Part shown: positions 26,501 through 38,250 of the stretch, one piece after another
Layout: the number at the start of each line of letters is the position of its first letter
Position numbering within the stretch: the first letter of the stretch is position 1
NCBI RefSeq assembly: GCF_019399895.1
Contig: NC_091888.1
Coordinates: forward strand, 1,458,501-1,522,500
Direction: 5' to 3'
Length of the DNA: 64,000 bases
Origin: Cardiocondyla obscurior
Taxonomy: Eukaryota; Arthropoda; Insecta; Hymenoptera; Formicidae
Notes under the pieces: generated by a model
Seen by the model: the letters and a program-made list of their open reading frames with translations, nothing else
What the model was told of the DNA's origin: nothing
The model's database searches: none
Made by a program: the position numbers and the translations under genes

Positions 26501-28884
26501 TTTTCTTTTTTTTTACAATTTACACATATAAAAATTTATAATATAGTGAATTTTATAAATTATTAATTTATTTAATTTTTTCATAAAAATTTTTTAAGTT
26601 TTAATTAAAAAATTTTAACATTAAAATAATAATTGTCAAATACTTTTTATTGCTATTCTCCTCTGAAATTTTTATAAAAACATTTATTTTTTATTAGATT
26701 ATACTCTTCGGCTGTTTACGACAACGATTTTGAAGAACACAGCCAGTCGGAGATTCAAAGAAAACCAGTAGACGATTTGTTGCTGCAAATGAAAGCGATG
26801 AATATAGACAAAGTTATAAACTTTCCGTTTCCCACACCACCGGATGTCATACAATTGAAATCCGCGGAGAAACGGCTTACGATACTCGAAGCATTAGAAC
26901 CACCTTCGAGAAAATTTGAAGGTAATAGATAGCATTGTAAAATTATAATTAATTATTGATTTATTCAAAATTTGTTATATAAAACTTATAATTATTTTAT
27001 TATTAATTTGAAACACTATCAATACCATCTAAAACATAAAATTGATTTTTTTTATTTAGAAACATACTGCGCAAAAGTGACTTCGCTTGGACGCAGTATC
27101 GCCGCGTTTCCGGTTTCTCCTCGCTATGGTAAGATGTTGGCATTATCGCATCAATTTAACTTGTCAAAATACACGATATGCATGGTAGCGGCTCTCAGTG
27201 TACAAGAAGTTCTGATAGAAACAGTCGACATGGAGGGTTCAACTAAGAATAAATGGTTGCAAATGCGTCGTTACTGGGCTGGAACTGGCAATAGTTTGCT
27301 TCTCGGTATGTATATAATCTATGAAAAAAACCCTTCGCTAAGTATACCAAATTAGAAATAATACATACAATATAAAAAAAAACTAACAATTTCTGTTTAT
27401 ACGTAGGTGATTTAATGGTTTTGTTAAGAGCCATCGGCACTGCTGAATATGCAGGATCGAAAGGAAGACTATTATCTTTCTGTGCGGAAAATGGCTTAAG
27501 GCACAAAGCCGTGGTCGAAATCAGAAAACTCAGGCAACAACTTACCAATGAGATCAATTTAAATGTACCGAATTTAAATTTAATGATTGATCCAAAGTAT
27601 GTATTTTTTATTACAAAATGTTTATTTGAAACATTCTTTATCTTAAATCTATTTAATATAAGGAGCATTCAGACCGAATAAATTTAGATTATTGGAATTG
27701 AACTTAATGCACGTTGCAATAAGTTTGAAACGATTTTCTCTTAACAAGAACTGTTACAGAATGCCATTACCAACCGATATGGAAGCAAAATTATTGCGTC
27801 AGATAGTCCTTGCAGGTATGGCGGATCAAGTTGCGAGAAAAGTTTCGCCCGATGAAGTAAAAGAGGATCAAGATAAGGCCAAGTGGAAACATGCTTACAG
27901 GTAAGTTACTGATTATTATTAATTAATATTTAATTCACAGCGATCTTTTTATTTCGAGTTATCTTTCAGAACTCCAGAAATGGAGGAACCAGTATTTATG
28001 CATTCCTCGTGTGTCCTACGAAAAACCAGTCCTGAATGGGTGGTTTATCAGGAGATATATGAAACGAATAAAATGTATATGAGAGGTGTAACAGCGATAG
28101 AAGCTGAATGGTTACCGAAATTTGCGCCTACATTGTGTCATCTCAGCGAACCATTGATTGATCCACCGCCAAGGTATTTTTATTACAGTTGCATTGTAAT
28201 GTTTTTTTTTCTTTTTTTTTAATAAAAATATTAATTTTAATTATTATATAAAATATTACTACACTTTCGTTTGTAGATATAATCAAGGAACAGGAAAGAT
28301 TATTTGTCGCGTGTCTGGAACATTTGGAAAAGTAGGATGGACACTACCATCGATGGACATAGAACATCCGTTGTCAGTGGACGGCATCAAATGGTTTGCG
28401 TATTTCTTCTTGGAGGGTCAAGTGTGCCCAAAACTAAAACGATTTGTTCCATCGTTGTTGACGACACCCGGTAGCATCACCAAGTCGTGGGCCAAGTAAA
28501 TTATTTTGTTTTAGATTTTTTTTTTTTTTTTACATTGATGTATTAAATATACTTCGTAAATTATGCAAATTTTTTAGATTAATACCACGTATTCAAGCAA
28601 TAGTACAAACGTTACAATCGCAAGGAGTCATGTCCAAAGAAAAACTAATGGAAATGTGGGGCTTAGACAAAAAATGTGAGATTTCTACGTATTATATATC
28701 GTTGTAATACAATATTATGCATTATAAATATGTACATACATGCTTATAACATTATATTATTGTATTATAGTTAATTTGCAATTAACGCTGGATTGCTTTA
28801 ATTTCAGTTTTGTTACCAGCCTACCAAAAGTGGCTACCGGAATCTGCGCATGCAGAAGTAGCAAAACTATGGCCGCCTTTGTAA
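23554..28884 (+). CDS. DHX37: DEAH-box RNA helicase DHX37 (kurz)
   Basis: Probable orthologue of DHX37/Dhr1, the nucleolar ATP-dependent helicase that releases U3 snoRNA during small-subunit ribosome assembly. Seventeen coding exons: 23554-23628, 23732-23911, 23977-24267, 24331-24718, 24835-25070, 25160-25511, 25601-25838, 25928-26111, 26251-26483, 26698-26921, 27060-27305, 27407-27596, 27673-27900, 27970-28173, 28277-28495, 28578-28675, 28808-28884. They join in one frame to about 1,220 residues, close to the family's usual length. Visible: a basic N-terminus; Walker A GETGSGKTTQVPQ (about 306-318); DEAH followed by ERS (403-406); SAT in the motif III position; TNVAETSLTIP; and QRAGRAGRTRPG. 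An acidic stretch rich in D and E lies between the RecA domains. WPPL ends the protein. The acceptor of exon 13 was set at 27672 because using the AG at 27662 would bring in a stop. The start is the first in-frame ATG. Confidence 0.93.
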
Positions 28885-29974
28885 TTACTAATTTAACATT
28901 GGAGTTGTAAATATAAAGCTTTTGTAATTAAATTATTTCGCATATAATGCTACGAAAGATCGTTGGATCGATGAGTAAGATGTAAGTAAGATGTATACTG
29001 AGGGACAGATAAGTTTGTCGGGGCGACGACGGCTAGTGCACACTAAGAGGTAGATATGGCATTTGTCGCGGCGACGGCAAATGATATCTGCCTCTCAGTG
29101 TACTTTGTACATGTAGTTCGATAAAAATGATTGGTTGAAGAACGCCGTGAGACGAGCTGATTACAATATCACGTTGCTTTCCTTTCGAAAGCATGTCATG
29201 TGATTTGACGTACACTGTACACGCCTTCCAAATCGACGTGATCGAAAGATTATGTATTACTTGCGTTTCTCTTTCGATTTATAAACCTTTATTCCGTTCT
29301 AAATGTTTTTTTTAGTTTTATCAGAATAAACTGAAATTAAATAAAAATAATTCCGTCTCGTAAAGAATTTAAAGTAATAAAACAATAAAATAGAGTAAAA
29401 TATGAGACTACAGATTAAAAAATGATTAATTATTTTCGACAAATAAAAATATTTTTCATCAATATATTCTTTTGTCTAAGGAAAAAAAGCAAATTAAAAA
29501 TTTTAATTAATGTTTTAAATGTGTGCAATTCGAGTTATCTATTCGAAAGAATAAACGTTATCAGCCTACAATTAATTTATTAAACCATATTAACAATACA
29601 CCTAACAATATAAGCAAAATTTAAACTTGACAACTTTTAATACATTGTTACCAATGAATAAAATAAATTCTGCTAAACTACTACAAATTACATAAACTCC
29701 CTTCTTAATATCTATTCTCTTCTTTAACTGTACTGATATACATAATGTATACTGACACATGGAAATATGAATATACATGGCAAAAAATACATCTTCTGGA
29801 TTTATATGAACACTTGGAACATAGACATTTTGTCTAGATTAAATTGTTTAAGTGACTCAATTACAGGATAACTGCACAGCTTACAACATAACTTGAAATT
29901 TGGATCTTTTCAAACATATATTATTATAAATTTAATGCGCTGTAGCATCACATTGTAACATTGCTCTGCTTTAC
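28885..29974. other. Convergent 3' region, DHX37 and RNASEK
   Basis: AT-rich 3' flank between the DHX37 stop and the RNASEK stop (minus strand). It holds the foldback repeat at 28997-29104 and probably the long 3' UTR of RNASEK. No other gene is seen. Confidence 0.5.
28997..29104. repeat. Foldback repeat with three related arms
   Basis: An arm of about 34 bp (29035-29070, containing AAGAGGTAGATATGGCATTT) is followed immediately by its near-complement (29071-29104, containing AAATGATATCTGCCTCT), forming a long hairpin. A third, direct and more diverged copy begins near 28997 (ACTGAGGGACAGATAAGTTT). It resembles a small MITE remnant. A hairpin of about 70 nt could also be a small-RNA precursor, but nothing beyond the fold supports that. 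Confidence 0.6.
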
Positions 29975-30490
29975 TTATACACTAAGGGATGATCTGGAAT
30001 TGAGATAAAACTGATGGCCAGAGAAGAGGAAGGTAAGAACATAAATGCATGCAGCAATCCAACAGTTATATGCATTTTGTGTATAGCCTCGGTCCACTAC
30101 TTTGTAGAATTCATCCATAGAGGTGAAGTTTTTTTCTCCTAATGGAAGATCTTCCACCAGTGCTACACTCCGAACGTAGAAAAATATTCCCATAAAGAGC
30201 TGAGGATAAAAGTGAGCCAAATATCAGTTCTATAGTAGATTATCAAAAGGTTTAATCGTATTTAAATGTGTACATACATTACTTAAATGCGTAAAAAAAG
30301 ACAGATTCTAACATTTATCGATAGTTTCTTAACAGTTTACCATCAAATTGCGTTAAGTGATCAGATGTTATACATCTGCTGGCATTTTGACAACAAAATT
30401 AGTGAAAAAGTGACTCCTCACCAGTTGAAATATGCCCCAAACGGACAGCACTAAGCCGCACAAGGCGTACTTGGGACCGCAAACCTTCAT
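29975..30490 (-). CDS. RNASEK: Ribonuclease kappa
   Basis: A small two-pass membrane protein of the RNase kappa family. In animals it has been described as an endoribonuclease and as a factor associated with the V-ATPase that is needed for endocytosis. Two coding exons, 30490-30422 (23 codons) and 30199-29975, give 97 residues, essentially the family length. Visible: N-terminal CGPKYALCGLVLSVWGIFQL leading into the first membrane helix; the conserved FFYVRSVALVEDLP; and QNAYNCWIAACIY at the start of the second helix, then FSGHQFYLNSR. The start is the only Met before the conserved Cys. It is divergently arranged with PLEKHF2, whose start codon lies about 410 bp away. Confidence 0.95.
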
Positions 30491-30900
30491 TTCGACGAAC
30501 TCGTTGACACCCTAGTAGTCTAATTTAATCGAACAGTGGCTTGTCCGTTGTTTCGCGCAGACCCTCGATAATTAGCCGTGAACGTGAACAAAGTTTTCCA
30601 GGTGCTGCGTCCGATAACACCCTCAGACGATCATCCGTCGTGATCATCCACTGCAATCAAGGGTTTGTAATCATGTGATGCCACTGTGTGATGATAATCG
30701 ATATTGTCGATAGGTCGTCTTCTAGATCGACCTGATGTGCGTTCGGAGAGATGCTACTCGTGCAACTCAGTCGCTAGGGTGCGTTGCCATTGCTCGGTGG
30801 AACAGTAAACAGTGTTGATGTGTTGTTATATGTTATAAATGGTGAAATCAGCGAACGTGATTCACGCCTCTCGTTGTTGTCAGCCCTGATTCATGGGATC
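30491..30900. promoter_or_regulatory. Bidirectional promoter, RNASEK/PLEKHF2
   Basis: Only 410 bp separate the opposed start codons, so both 5' UTRs and a shared promoter must lie here unless upstream non-coding exons exist. The block is GC-richer than its flanks. No TATA box is evident. Confidence 0.5.
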
Positions 30901-31440
30901 ATGGTCGACCGATTGGGTTAGTTAGTGCCTCGTTTATTGCATTTAATTAATATTACGCACCTGCCGAAGAAGCGAGGCCCCCCCGGGTAATCTGTGCGAC
31001 ACGCGGGGAGGCCGCGTCTCGCGGTCGCGAGTGGACGCACTGCGAATAGCGGTTGTCGCCGTCCCCGCGGCAGCGAATAACGGTTCACGGGGTCCGTCTG
31101 GCCCCCGTGTTGATGACCCGTGTGCTTTTGACAGCTCGGACAGCCCGGAATCCCGCTCTATTTGCCCGCTCATCCCGTCGCTCTAAGTTGTCTCTGTGCC
31201 TTACGTATTTTAAACTCCTGACATAGAAAGAGAAAAAACGGGAAGAGCGCAGCTAAAAAGAACGGGATGCTCCGAAAATGTGGGTGTGTTACGAGCGTAA
31301 CACTTAAAATGCTTTAATTCTTTCCTCGCCCATCCTCGGGTGGGATTTGGTTTGTTTCAGTGAACAGCGAGGCCAATGCCAGGCGTATCGCAATGGTTGA
31401 AAACTGCTTCGGCAGTTCGGGTCAGGTAAGAGAGAGAGAG

Positions 31441-31475
<35 letters not shown>

Positions 31476-33430
31476 GAGTATATGTGTGTGTGAGGGAGAG
31501 ATTTAACAAAGCTTGTATAGAAATTTATGAATTTATAAAATTATAAATTTATAAAAAAAAAAAACTTGTAACCATCGCGGTAACTCATTGGGTGCATTTA
31601 CCGAGTGCTCGGTGATTACTCGTATCTCTTGAATATACCCAAAAAATTATTGAAGCAAGAAGAATCTTAAACGCAACTAATGACGAATATTTTTCTTTTC
31701 AGCCACTTGCTGTGCCTGGCAGAGTCTTGGTGGGCGAAGGAGTTTTGACAAAGATGTGCAGGAAAAAGCCCAAGCCACGGCAGTTTTTTCTATTCAATGA
31801 CATACTGGTTTATGGAAATATCGTGATTAATAAGAAAAAGGTAAACACTTATTTTTTATTTTTTTTTTACTTTTTTTTTTTACTAAAGCTTGTTACAGTA
31901 ATGCATAAAATAATGATAATATTGTTGCGCTCTCACTTGTAAGACGAGCGTATGCCCGGACACTCAAGTTCAACCGTCGCGCTCGCACTCAATTTATTAA
32001 TGCACCCACACGAGCTCCTGTAATTCGTACCCCTACTAACAAAGGAAATTCACGGGTTTTATAAAAGAACCAACTTTATTAGAGAACGAGAACAATTACA
32101 AAAAAGCGAACTGTTTCGAATCTTCGCACGAGACAATCGCGCGCGTATCGTAAACTTCTCGTCGAGCAAAGCCGCAATAATATGATAAATGCTGCTAATA
32201 GTAATACTAATATTAATAATTTATTTGTAGTATAACAAGCAGCATATAATACCACTGGAAGAGGTAAAGTTGGAGTCTCTAGCAGACGAGGGTCGTAAGT
32301 ATATTATTTCTGTTATGTACACTCGTATTTACATTGCAGATTCTGTTATTTTTATCCACGATATGCATAGGACTTCGAAAATCTTTAGAAAAAAATTTTT
32401 AAAGCATGCACAAAAAGAATTATTAGTATTGATTTTATTTGTTAATGTTTGATTTTTACTAAAAAATAAATAAGAAATTTGAAACACATTTTTTAATTTT
32501 ATTTAAAAAAGAATAAATAGTGCACTTACTATATTTTTTTAATTGTGTCACATAGTATATGGATCAATAATCAAATGAGACCATATATGTATACATCAGA
32601 AAATATTAGTGCAGTATTGGATTATTATTTATAGAATATCGTAATGGATGGCTCATTAAAACAGTAACAAAGTCGTTTGCTGTTTATGCTGCTACTCCGA
32701 CAGAAAAGCAAGAATGGATGGCACATATCACAAAATGTATTGAAGATTTATTAAGAAAGAGTAAGTGAGAATTTAATTATTACAAGTATGCGTATTTTTG
32801 AAGATAAACCCAACTTATACAACGAATTGCTTTTAATTTCCTCTTTTTTTTTTTTTCTTTTTTTTTTCCTATTTTTAGGTGGAAAAAAGCCTGTTGAAGT
32901 GCATGCAGCAGTTTGGGTACCAGATAATGAAGCTACAATTTGCATGCATTGCAATAAAACACAGTTCACAGTATTAAACAGACGGGTAATGAGAAAATCA
33001 AATATTTTTACTAATTAATTTACAAAATATTTTACTGAAAAACTGAAATAACTACCTTTTATTTTAGCATCACTGTAGGCAATGTGGGGCGGTGGTTTGT
33101 GGGCCGTGCAGTAATAAAAAATTATTACTGCCTGGACAAGGAAACGGTAAAGCTGTCAGAGTCTGTTTACAATGTTATGATGCTGCTAGTAAAATCAAAG
33201 CTATACCCACAACTGCTGTGGATAGCCTTAATAACAAAGATCCGCAACGTAATTCCGCTGATAGTTCAGGAGGAGACAGTTCTGGAGACGATGACGATGG
33301 AAATAAAGAAGAAAATCATGATGAGGTAACTTATTTTTTTTTAATAACAAAAACAAATATTCTTGCAATTTATACACGTACATGACATTTGTCTTTGTAG
33401 CCTAAATTCTATTCAACGCTCGGCCGATGA
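30901..33430 (+). CDS. PLEKHF2: Phafin 2: PH and FYVE domain endosomal protein
   Basis: Probable orthologue of PLEKHF1/2 (phafin; Drosophila rush), which binds phosphatidylinositol 3-phosphate on endosomes. Eight coding exons: 30901-30916, 31361-31425, 31703-31840, 32231-32294, 32635-32760, 32879-32985, 33068-33325, 33401-33430, giving about 267 residues against about 250 in vertebrates. The first exon encodes only MVDRL plus one base. Visible: the PH domain (about 35-130), with RQFFLFNDILVYGNIV and the tryptophan of EWMAHI; then a FYVE zinc finger with WVPD (WxxD), CMHC, RRHHCRQCGAVVC and RVC. The C-terminus is Ser/Asp-rich, as in the family, and ends YSTLGR. Donor of exon 4: gtaagt after GAGGGTC, chosen to keep the conserved DEGQYRNGW. 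Confidence 0.95.
31429..31476. repeat. (GA)n(TA)n microsatellite
   Basis: A run of GA followed by TA dinucleotides immediately downstream of the exon 2 donor of PLEKHF2. Length variation here could affect splicing of that donor, though this is only a possibility. Confidence 0.9.
31935..32200. other. GC-richer block in PLEKHF2 intron 3
   Basis: The composition changes sharply from AT-rich intron to CpG-containing sequence (for example GCGCGCGTATCG) and back. No coding frame spans it. It could be a fragment of a transposable element, or an intronic regulatory region. I cannot identify terminal repeats. Confidence 0.3.
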
Positions 33431-34755
33431 AAACGACTGCATCATATTGAATGGAGATATAAAAAAATACATAAATTCTACGGAAAGTTTTTTAAAAATT
33501 AATATTAAACTATGTTATCAATAATACGTAAACGTCATTACAAGAAACACTTCTAAATATTACATTAGAAGAATTGAAAACGAAAATTGCGTATGACGTT
33601 AAATTCTGCCAAAATTCATAAAACACATATCATTAAACATTTATCTAACTTGCATTCTGTCATTTTTAGTAATAAAAAAACCGTACATTTTATTAACGTA
33701 AAATTTAAAAAAATAGTAAAAAATATATAGATAATTAAAAGAATAAAATAAAGTATCAATATTTTTTCTAAACTATCGGAAATGCACAATTAAAAATTAA
33801 CAAAGATTTGTATTTAGTTGATGCAATTACGTAACGATCAACACATAAACCATTATGTAAAACAATTATTATTAGAACCTTTTTTTTTTTACTCTTTATC
33901 AATGTATATATATTAAGAACATGCCACGATTGTGCCTTTTTATATATTTAATTGATCAATATCAGATTGTATATCTGATATTACAATTAATGCGTCATAT
34001 AAAACTCGGAAAAGATTAATTTTTAATGTATACATTTCTTCTACCTATTATTGCAAATATTTTACTAAATAAAAACGTAGCACTTCAAACATGATATCTG
34101 TGAATAAACTTGTTGTGTTATTATAAATTTATTAGTGTTATTCGATGAAATAATTAATATCATATTGTCTTTTGGACGGCAAGAGACCGAATAATGACCA
34201 AAAGATATAACTAATTTATTAAAATCAATATACAGAGAATCTCAAGAAAAAAATTATTCAATTAATATATAAACAATAGGCAAAAAATGTTTTTTTTATT
34301 GATATATAAGATATTGATATCTAATCGCATTGATGTAAAAAAATTAGGAAGGAGGCGAAACATTATTTGTACAAAAGAGAACATTTTTTTAAATTTTATA
34401 CAAAATTACTTCGGAATATTATATGTTAGTCTGTAACATGATAATATACTGTGTTTTCATGACTATTTCTACTAAATATAATGTATAAATATATATGAAT
34501 ATGTTATATAAAATATATAATAAGTTCCACTACACGAAATAGAAAATGTTAGTACTAATTTACGTCTCTCTTTTGTCTTAAAAGTCTTTCGAAAAAAACT
34601 TTATACATTTATTACAGTAGTTACAACTTTAAGACCTCTAATTTTTTTTTTACATAACTTTTCAATATTTGTCACAAGAGGATAATACAAAAATATTAAC
34701 AAGTTTTTTTTCTCAAAAAATTCAATAACAAACTTTTTGTAATTAATTTATAATT
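33431..34755. other. AT-rich convergent 3' region
   Basis: Very AT-rich DNA between the stops of PLEKHF2 (plus) and HAUS6 (minus). It contains many AATAAA-like strings on both strands and probably both 3' UTRs. No gene or repeat family is recognised. Confidence 0.5.
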
Positions 34756-37675
34756 TTATTTTTCTAGCTGTGCATTAGAATTGCTAACTTCTAACAATTT
34801 TTTGTAACGCTTTATCAGATCACTAAAAGAACGTCTTCCCGGAACATTTTCATGTTTTACAACTGTGTCCTTATTTTCATCATTTACCAGTTGTACATCT
34901 GTAAATTTATCTAGTTCCTCAATTGTCTTTATTTCGATTTTACGTTCAAATTTATTTCTTGCTTGTTGCTGAGATTTTACTTGCGAGACGTTCCGTTTTA
35001 TTGAAGTGAACTGTTCAGATGAATAAGCTCCAAGAGACTCTTCACAATTAAAAAAACTCTTTGCTATAGTGTTTAAATCAAAATCTGATGAATTGGACAT
35101 TTTTTCTACGGTATTTGTGACAGAACTGGCTTGCGCGACAGATGACATAGACATCATACTAGAATTAGCTGTAAACATATGCATATAATATTAATAAATA
35201 TATAATTTTAATTCATATATATACGATATCGAGCTAATAATAAATTCTAATTTATTGAAACAGCGGTTTTATATAATGGCAAAATTGAATAAATTAAAAA
35301 AAATTTCTTACCTTTTCTATTTTTATGCGCATGTGAAAAAGAAAATAATCGAGAATATTTTTTTTTTTCTGCACTTTCATGAAATTCTTTTATTTTACAT
35401 GATCTAAAACGCATATTCAATCCTTGTTTCTCATTACTGTTTGCTGTAGTATTGTCTAATATAGTGCTATCGAGGTTGAGACGTGATCTAAATAAATTCG
35501 TTTTTAAATTTGGTGTATAATTCTGATTAGGTTGCACTCTCGAAGGAAACTGGGACTGAGAAGCAAATCTTGAAAATAATGATTTATGTGTAACTGAAAA
35601 AAAGTAAAAAATATTTGTTAACATAAAAATGATTTGAAACGATGCAACTTATAGTTTTTCCTTTAATTTCGTACTTACTTTCACCCGGAGTAAATTGCAA
35701 TAGTTGTGTATCATTTTTCTCATCTGTACAATTAGTTTTAATTTTGATAAGAGGAGAAGGCATAAGAAGCACACTGTTTAGAAAGGGTACCACATTTTCA
35801 TTAGATACAAGTTCTTTATTTTTCTCGCACAAAATATTTTGTGTTTTTTTTGTGAAATGTATTTTTTCATTTATGCTGTCTAAGAAAGTTTTGAACATAT
35901 TGTGCATGGATGTCATGTCTTCTGCATTCGCTTCGACGTGCAACAAACACTGTGACAGATCTACCAAATCATTTTCTTTCAGGCACTGATATATTTGATA
36001 CAGTACCGAAGTAAACAAATGAACAAAATTGTGATACACCAATTTGTTATCATTATACAAGTGATAAAAGTAATACTAAAAGAAAAAAAATTTTATGAAC
36101 AAATATAAAATACTGAATACATATCTACTATTTTTTAAATAATTTTGTTTTTTTAATTAATTAATATAAGGAAAATTTTGTGATTTACTTATTATTCAAT
36201 TACCTCAATGTCAGGTGGACATGATAATTCCGATAACAGAGAACAATTGAGTTTTTCTAGCTGCTTGGTATCTAGCGCTTTCGTATCGTTTAACAAACGA
36301 GATATCATGTTATTTATATTCTCACATACTTTTTCCAGGTCCTTTAATTCTGAGTTTAGCTTTTGTATATATTGTATATTTTTGTCTAAACTCTTTTTCC
36401 ACACTAAAACCCATGTATATTAATGCCATACATGCAATTTATGAAATATTTATCTAAGTTATATATATATATATATATATTAAAGACAAGTATTATTCTA
36501 ACATGATATGACTTCTGTATCTTCAACATTTATTAAACGTTTTTTTATAGGCTCTGCAACTGGAACTGTAGATACAAATTTTTTCAAAGATTGTTTTTTA
36601 TCAAACAATTCAGTTTTAACTGTAGAAAGATGTTTTTGCTGTTCTCTAAAAGAAGAATAAGAAAATTTTATTAAACTTGTAGTACATTAATCATCTTGTA
36701 CTATATCATCTAAGAAGAATTAAAGAATACTACTCTAATGTAAACTTTGCAACTTTTTCCAATTGTACAAAATTTTGATGACAACTCAATATATTGCAAG
36801 TGGCATTTGCTTTAGACTGCTCTAGGTATGTTTTAACCAAGTCACTTGCAAGACTCAATTTTGGTGCAAATAAAATTTGCTGTATACCTGAAACAATAAA
36901 TAATATTAAGATATTATCATAATATTTAATTTTATCTGTATGTAAAAAATGTAAAAAGTTAAACAAGTTTAATATATTTTTAATATGAAACTGTTCAGGT
37001 AGCAAGACTTATTATCCAAAAATGACAGATACAACTATCTAGAAATTTTACAAATGATTCAACAAAGTCATCTTTAATACTAAAGCCATTTTCATAGTTA
37101 TTTAACTTTGTTTAAAGTTAATGCCTTAATACTGTAGATTAGATTTAGCTGTTTAGATTACTAAAATTTTACTTGTTTAATATATACCATCACTCATAAT
37201 ATATGTTTTTAGTGTAAGCTGTGATAATTTCCACATTATAGTAATAAACTTGATGCCACTTGCTCTTAGCAAATAAGAAGTAAGTACATGTGGAAATCCC
37301 ATGTCAGGATTTTCTAACACAATGGTGTTCAAGTAAGCCTTAATAACATTACGATACTTGGTTTCAGTTTGCTTGCAAGTTACTGGCCATTCAACTAGCT
37401 TTTTAAAACGTTCGGCGTCATGTATCATCAACAAATAATGCGAAACATGTAGAAATCCTGCAGTGTTTGGTTTGTCAAACATTCCCTGTAACACACACTC
37501 ATTATGTTGACACTGATGAAAACCAAGAAAAGTGGTAATAAAAAATTGATATTCTAAAAATAAATCAGTAGTAAAAAAAGCTTACCTCGCGGAAAAGTTT
37601 TTTGAAATCACGATCTGGTGGAACTAGTTGATTTAAAAGAAAAACGTTTTGGTGAAAAGATGAGCTGATAGCCAT
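34756..37675 (-). CDS. HAUS6: HAUS augmin-like complex subunit 6
   Basis: Probable orthologue of HAUS6 (Drosophila Dgt6), the augmin subunit that links the complex to gamma-tubulin for branching microtubule nucleation in the spindle. Eight coding exons: 37675-37586, 37485-37188, 36887-36734, 36645-36503, 36403-36204, 36075-35679, 35593-35312, 35168-34756, giving about 628 residues. The N-terminal 170 residues match the HAUS6 N-terminal domain (LLNQLVPPDRDFKKLFREGMFDKPN, and HYLLMIHDAERFKKLVEWPV written as a second block). The middle is helical and coiled-coil-like. The C-terminal half is Ser/Asn/Lys-rich and poorly conserved, as in the family. Exon 4 uses a weak donor (T|gttaga), chosen because it preserves frame into WKKSLDKN. 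The 5' end is divergent from U4, about 300 bp away. Confidence 0.88.
36463..36482. repeat. (TA)n microsatellite in HAUS6 intron
   Basis: A run of about nine TA dinucleotides in the intron between HAUS6 exons 4 and 5. Confidence 0.85.
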
Positions 37676-37985
37676 TTCGAAATACAACTTTTACTCCACG
37701 AGAAAAACTGACTACAGCTCGCAGCGCATCAGTCATTCATTCGTTCCCTTAATTGGCACAGAAGTTTAAAAACACAGAAGCAAATAACGCGAAGAGAAAA
37801 TTATGCACTTCTTCCACCTCTCCGTTCAATAGCATCTATTCCTTAAACACAAGCAAGCACCAAGGACAACTTGGCACAACTGTGGTTCAATTTGAACATA
37901 TCGTAATATTCATAATATCAACGGCCGGTAGGCGGCATAAAAACGTGAAGGCCTCTTTCGAAGCAATGGTTCTCTCGTTTGGGGT

Positions 37986-38250
37986 GATAGAAAACCCTAG
38001 CGCGCTGACCAATCACAGCGCTCCGTAGATCGCCTGATTGCGTGCTCGCAACGCGCTTACGTGACTCGTTCTACTGCAAACGAAAAGACACGCGGCCACG
38101 CGGAGAGCATCGGTTTCGAGACGAAGACGTCGAGGCATCCGCGTGTGTTCTCTCACGGCTCATCATCGTGTACCTGTATCTAGTGAAACGCTGTGATTGG
38201 TCGACGCGTAGTTTCCCTAGCGCGCCGACCAATCACAGCGCTCCATCGAT
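37986..38250 (+). promoter_or_regulatory. Repeated CCAAT-box promoter module of U4
   Basis: The element CCCTAGCGCGCTGACCAATC followed by ACAGCGCTCC lies at 37995-38024 and recurs almost exactly at 38215-38244. A partial inverted copy, ACGCTGTGATTGGTCGACGC, lies at 38188-38207. Each contains a CCAAT site. The first copy matches the U1 promoter (10199-10163) over more than 35 bp, with further similarity downstream. HAUS6 begins about 310 bp away in the opposite direction and may share the region. Confidence 0.55.

Noticed and set aside
27662..27672. Upstream acceptor for DHX37 exon 13 (AG at 27662)
   Set aside because: Using it brings an in-frame TAA within six codons; the AG at 27671-27672 keeps the frame.
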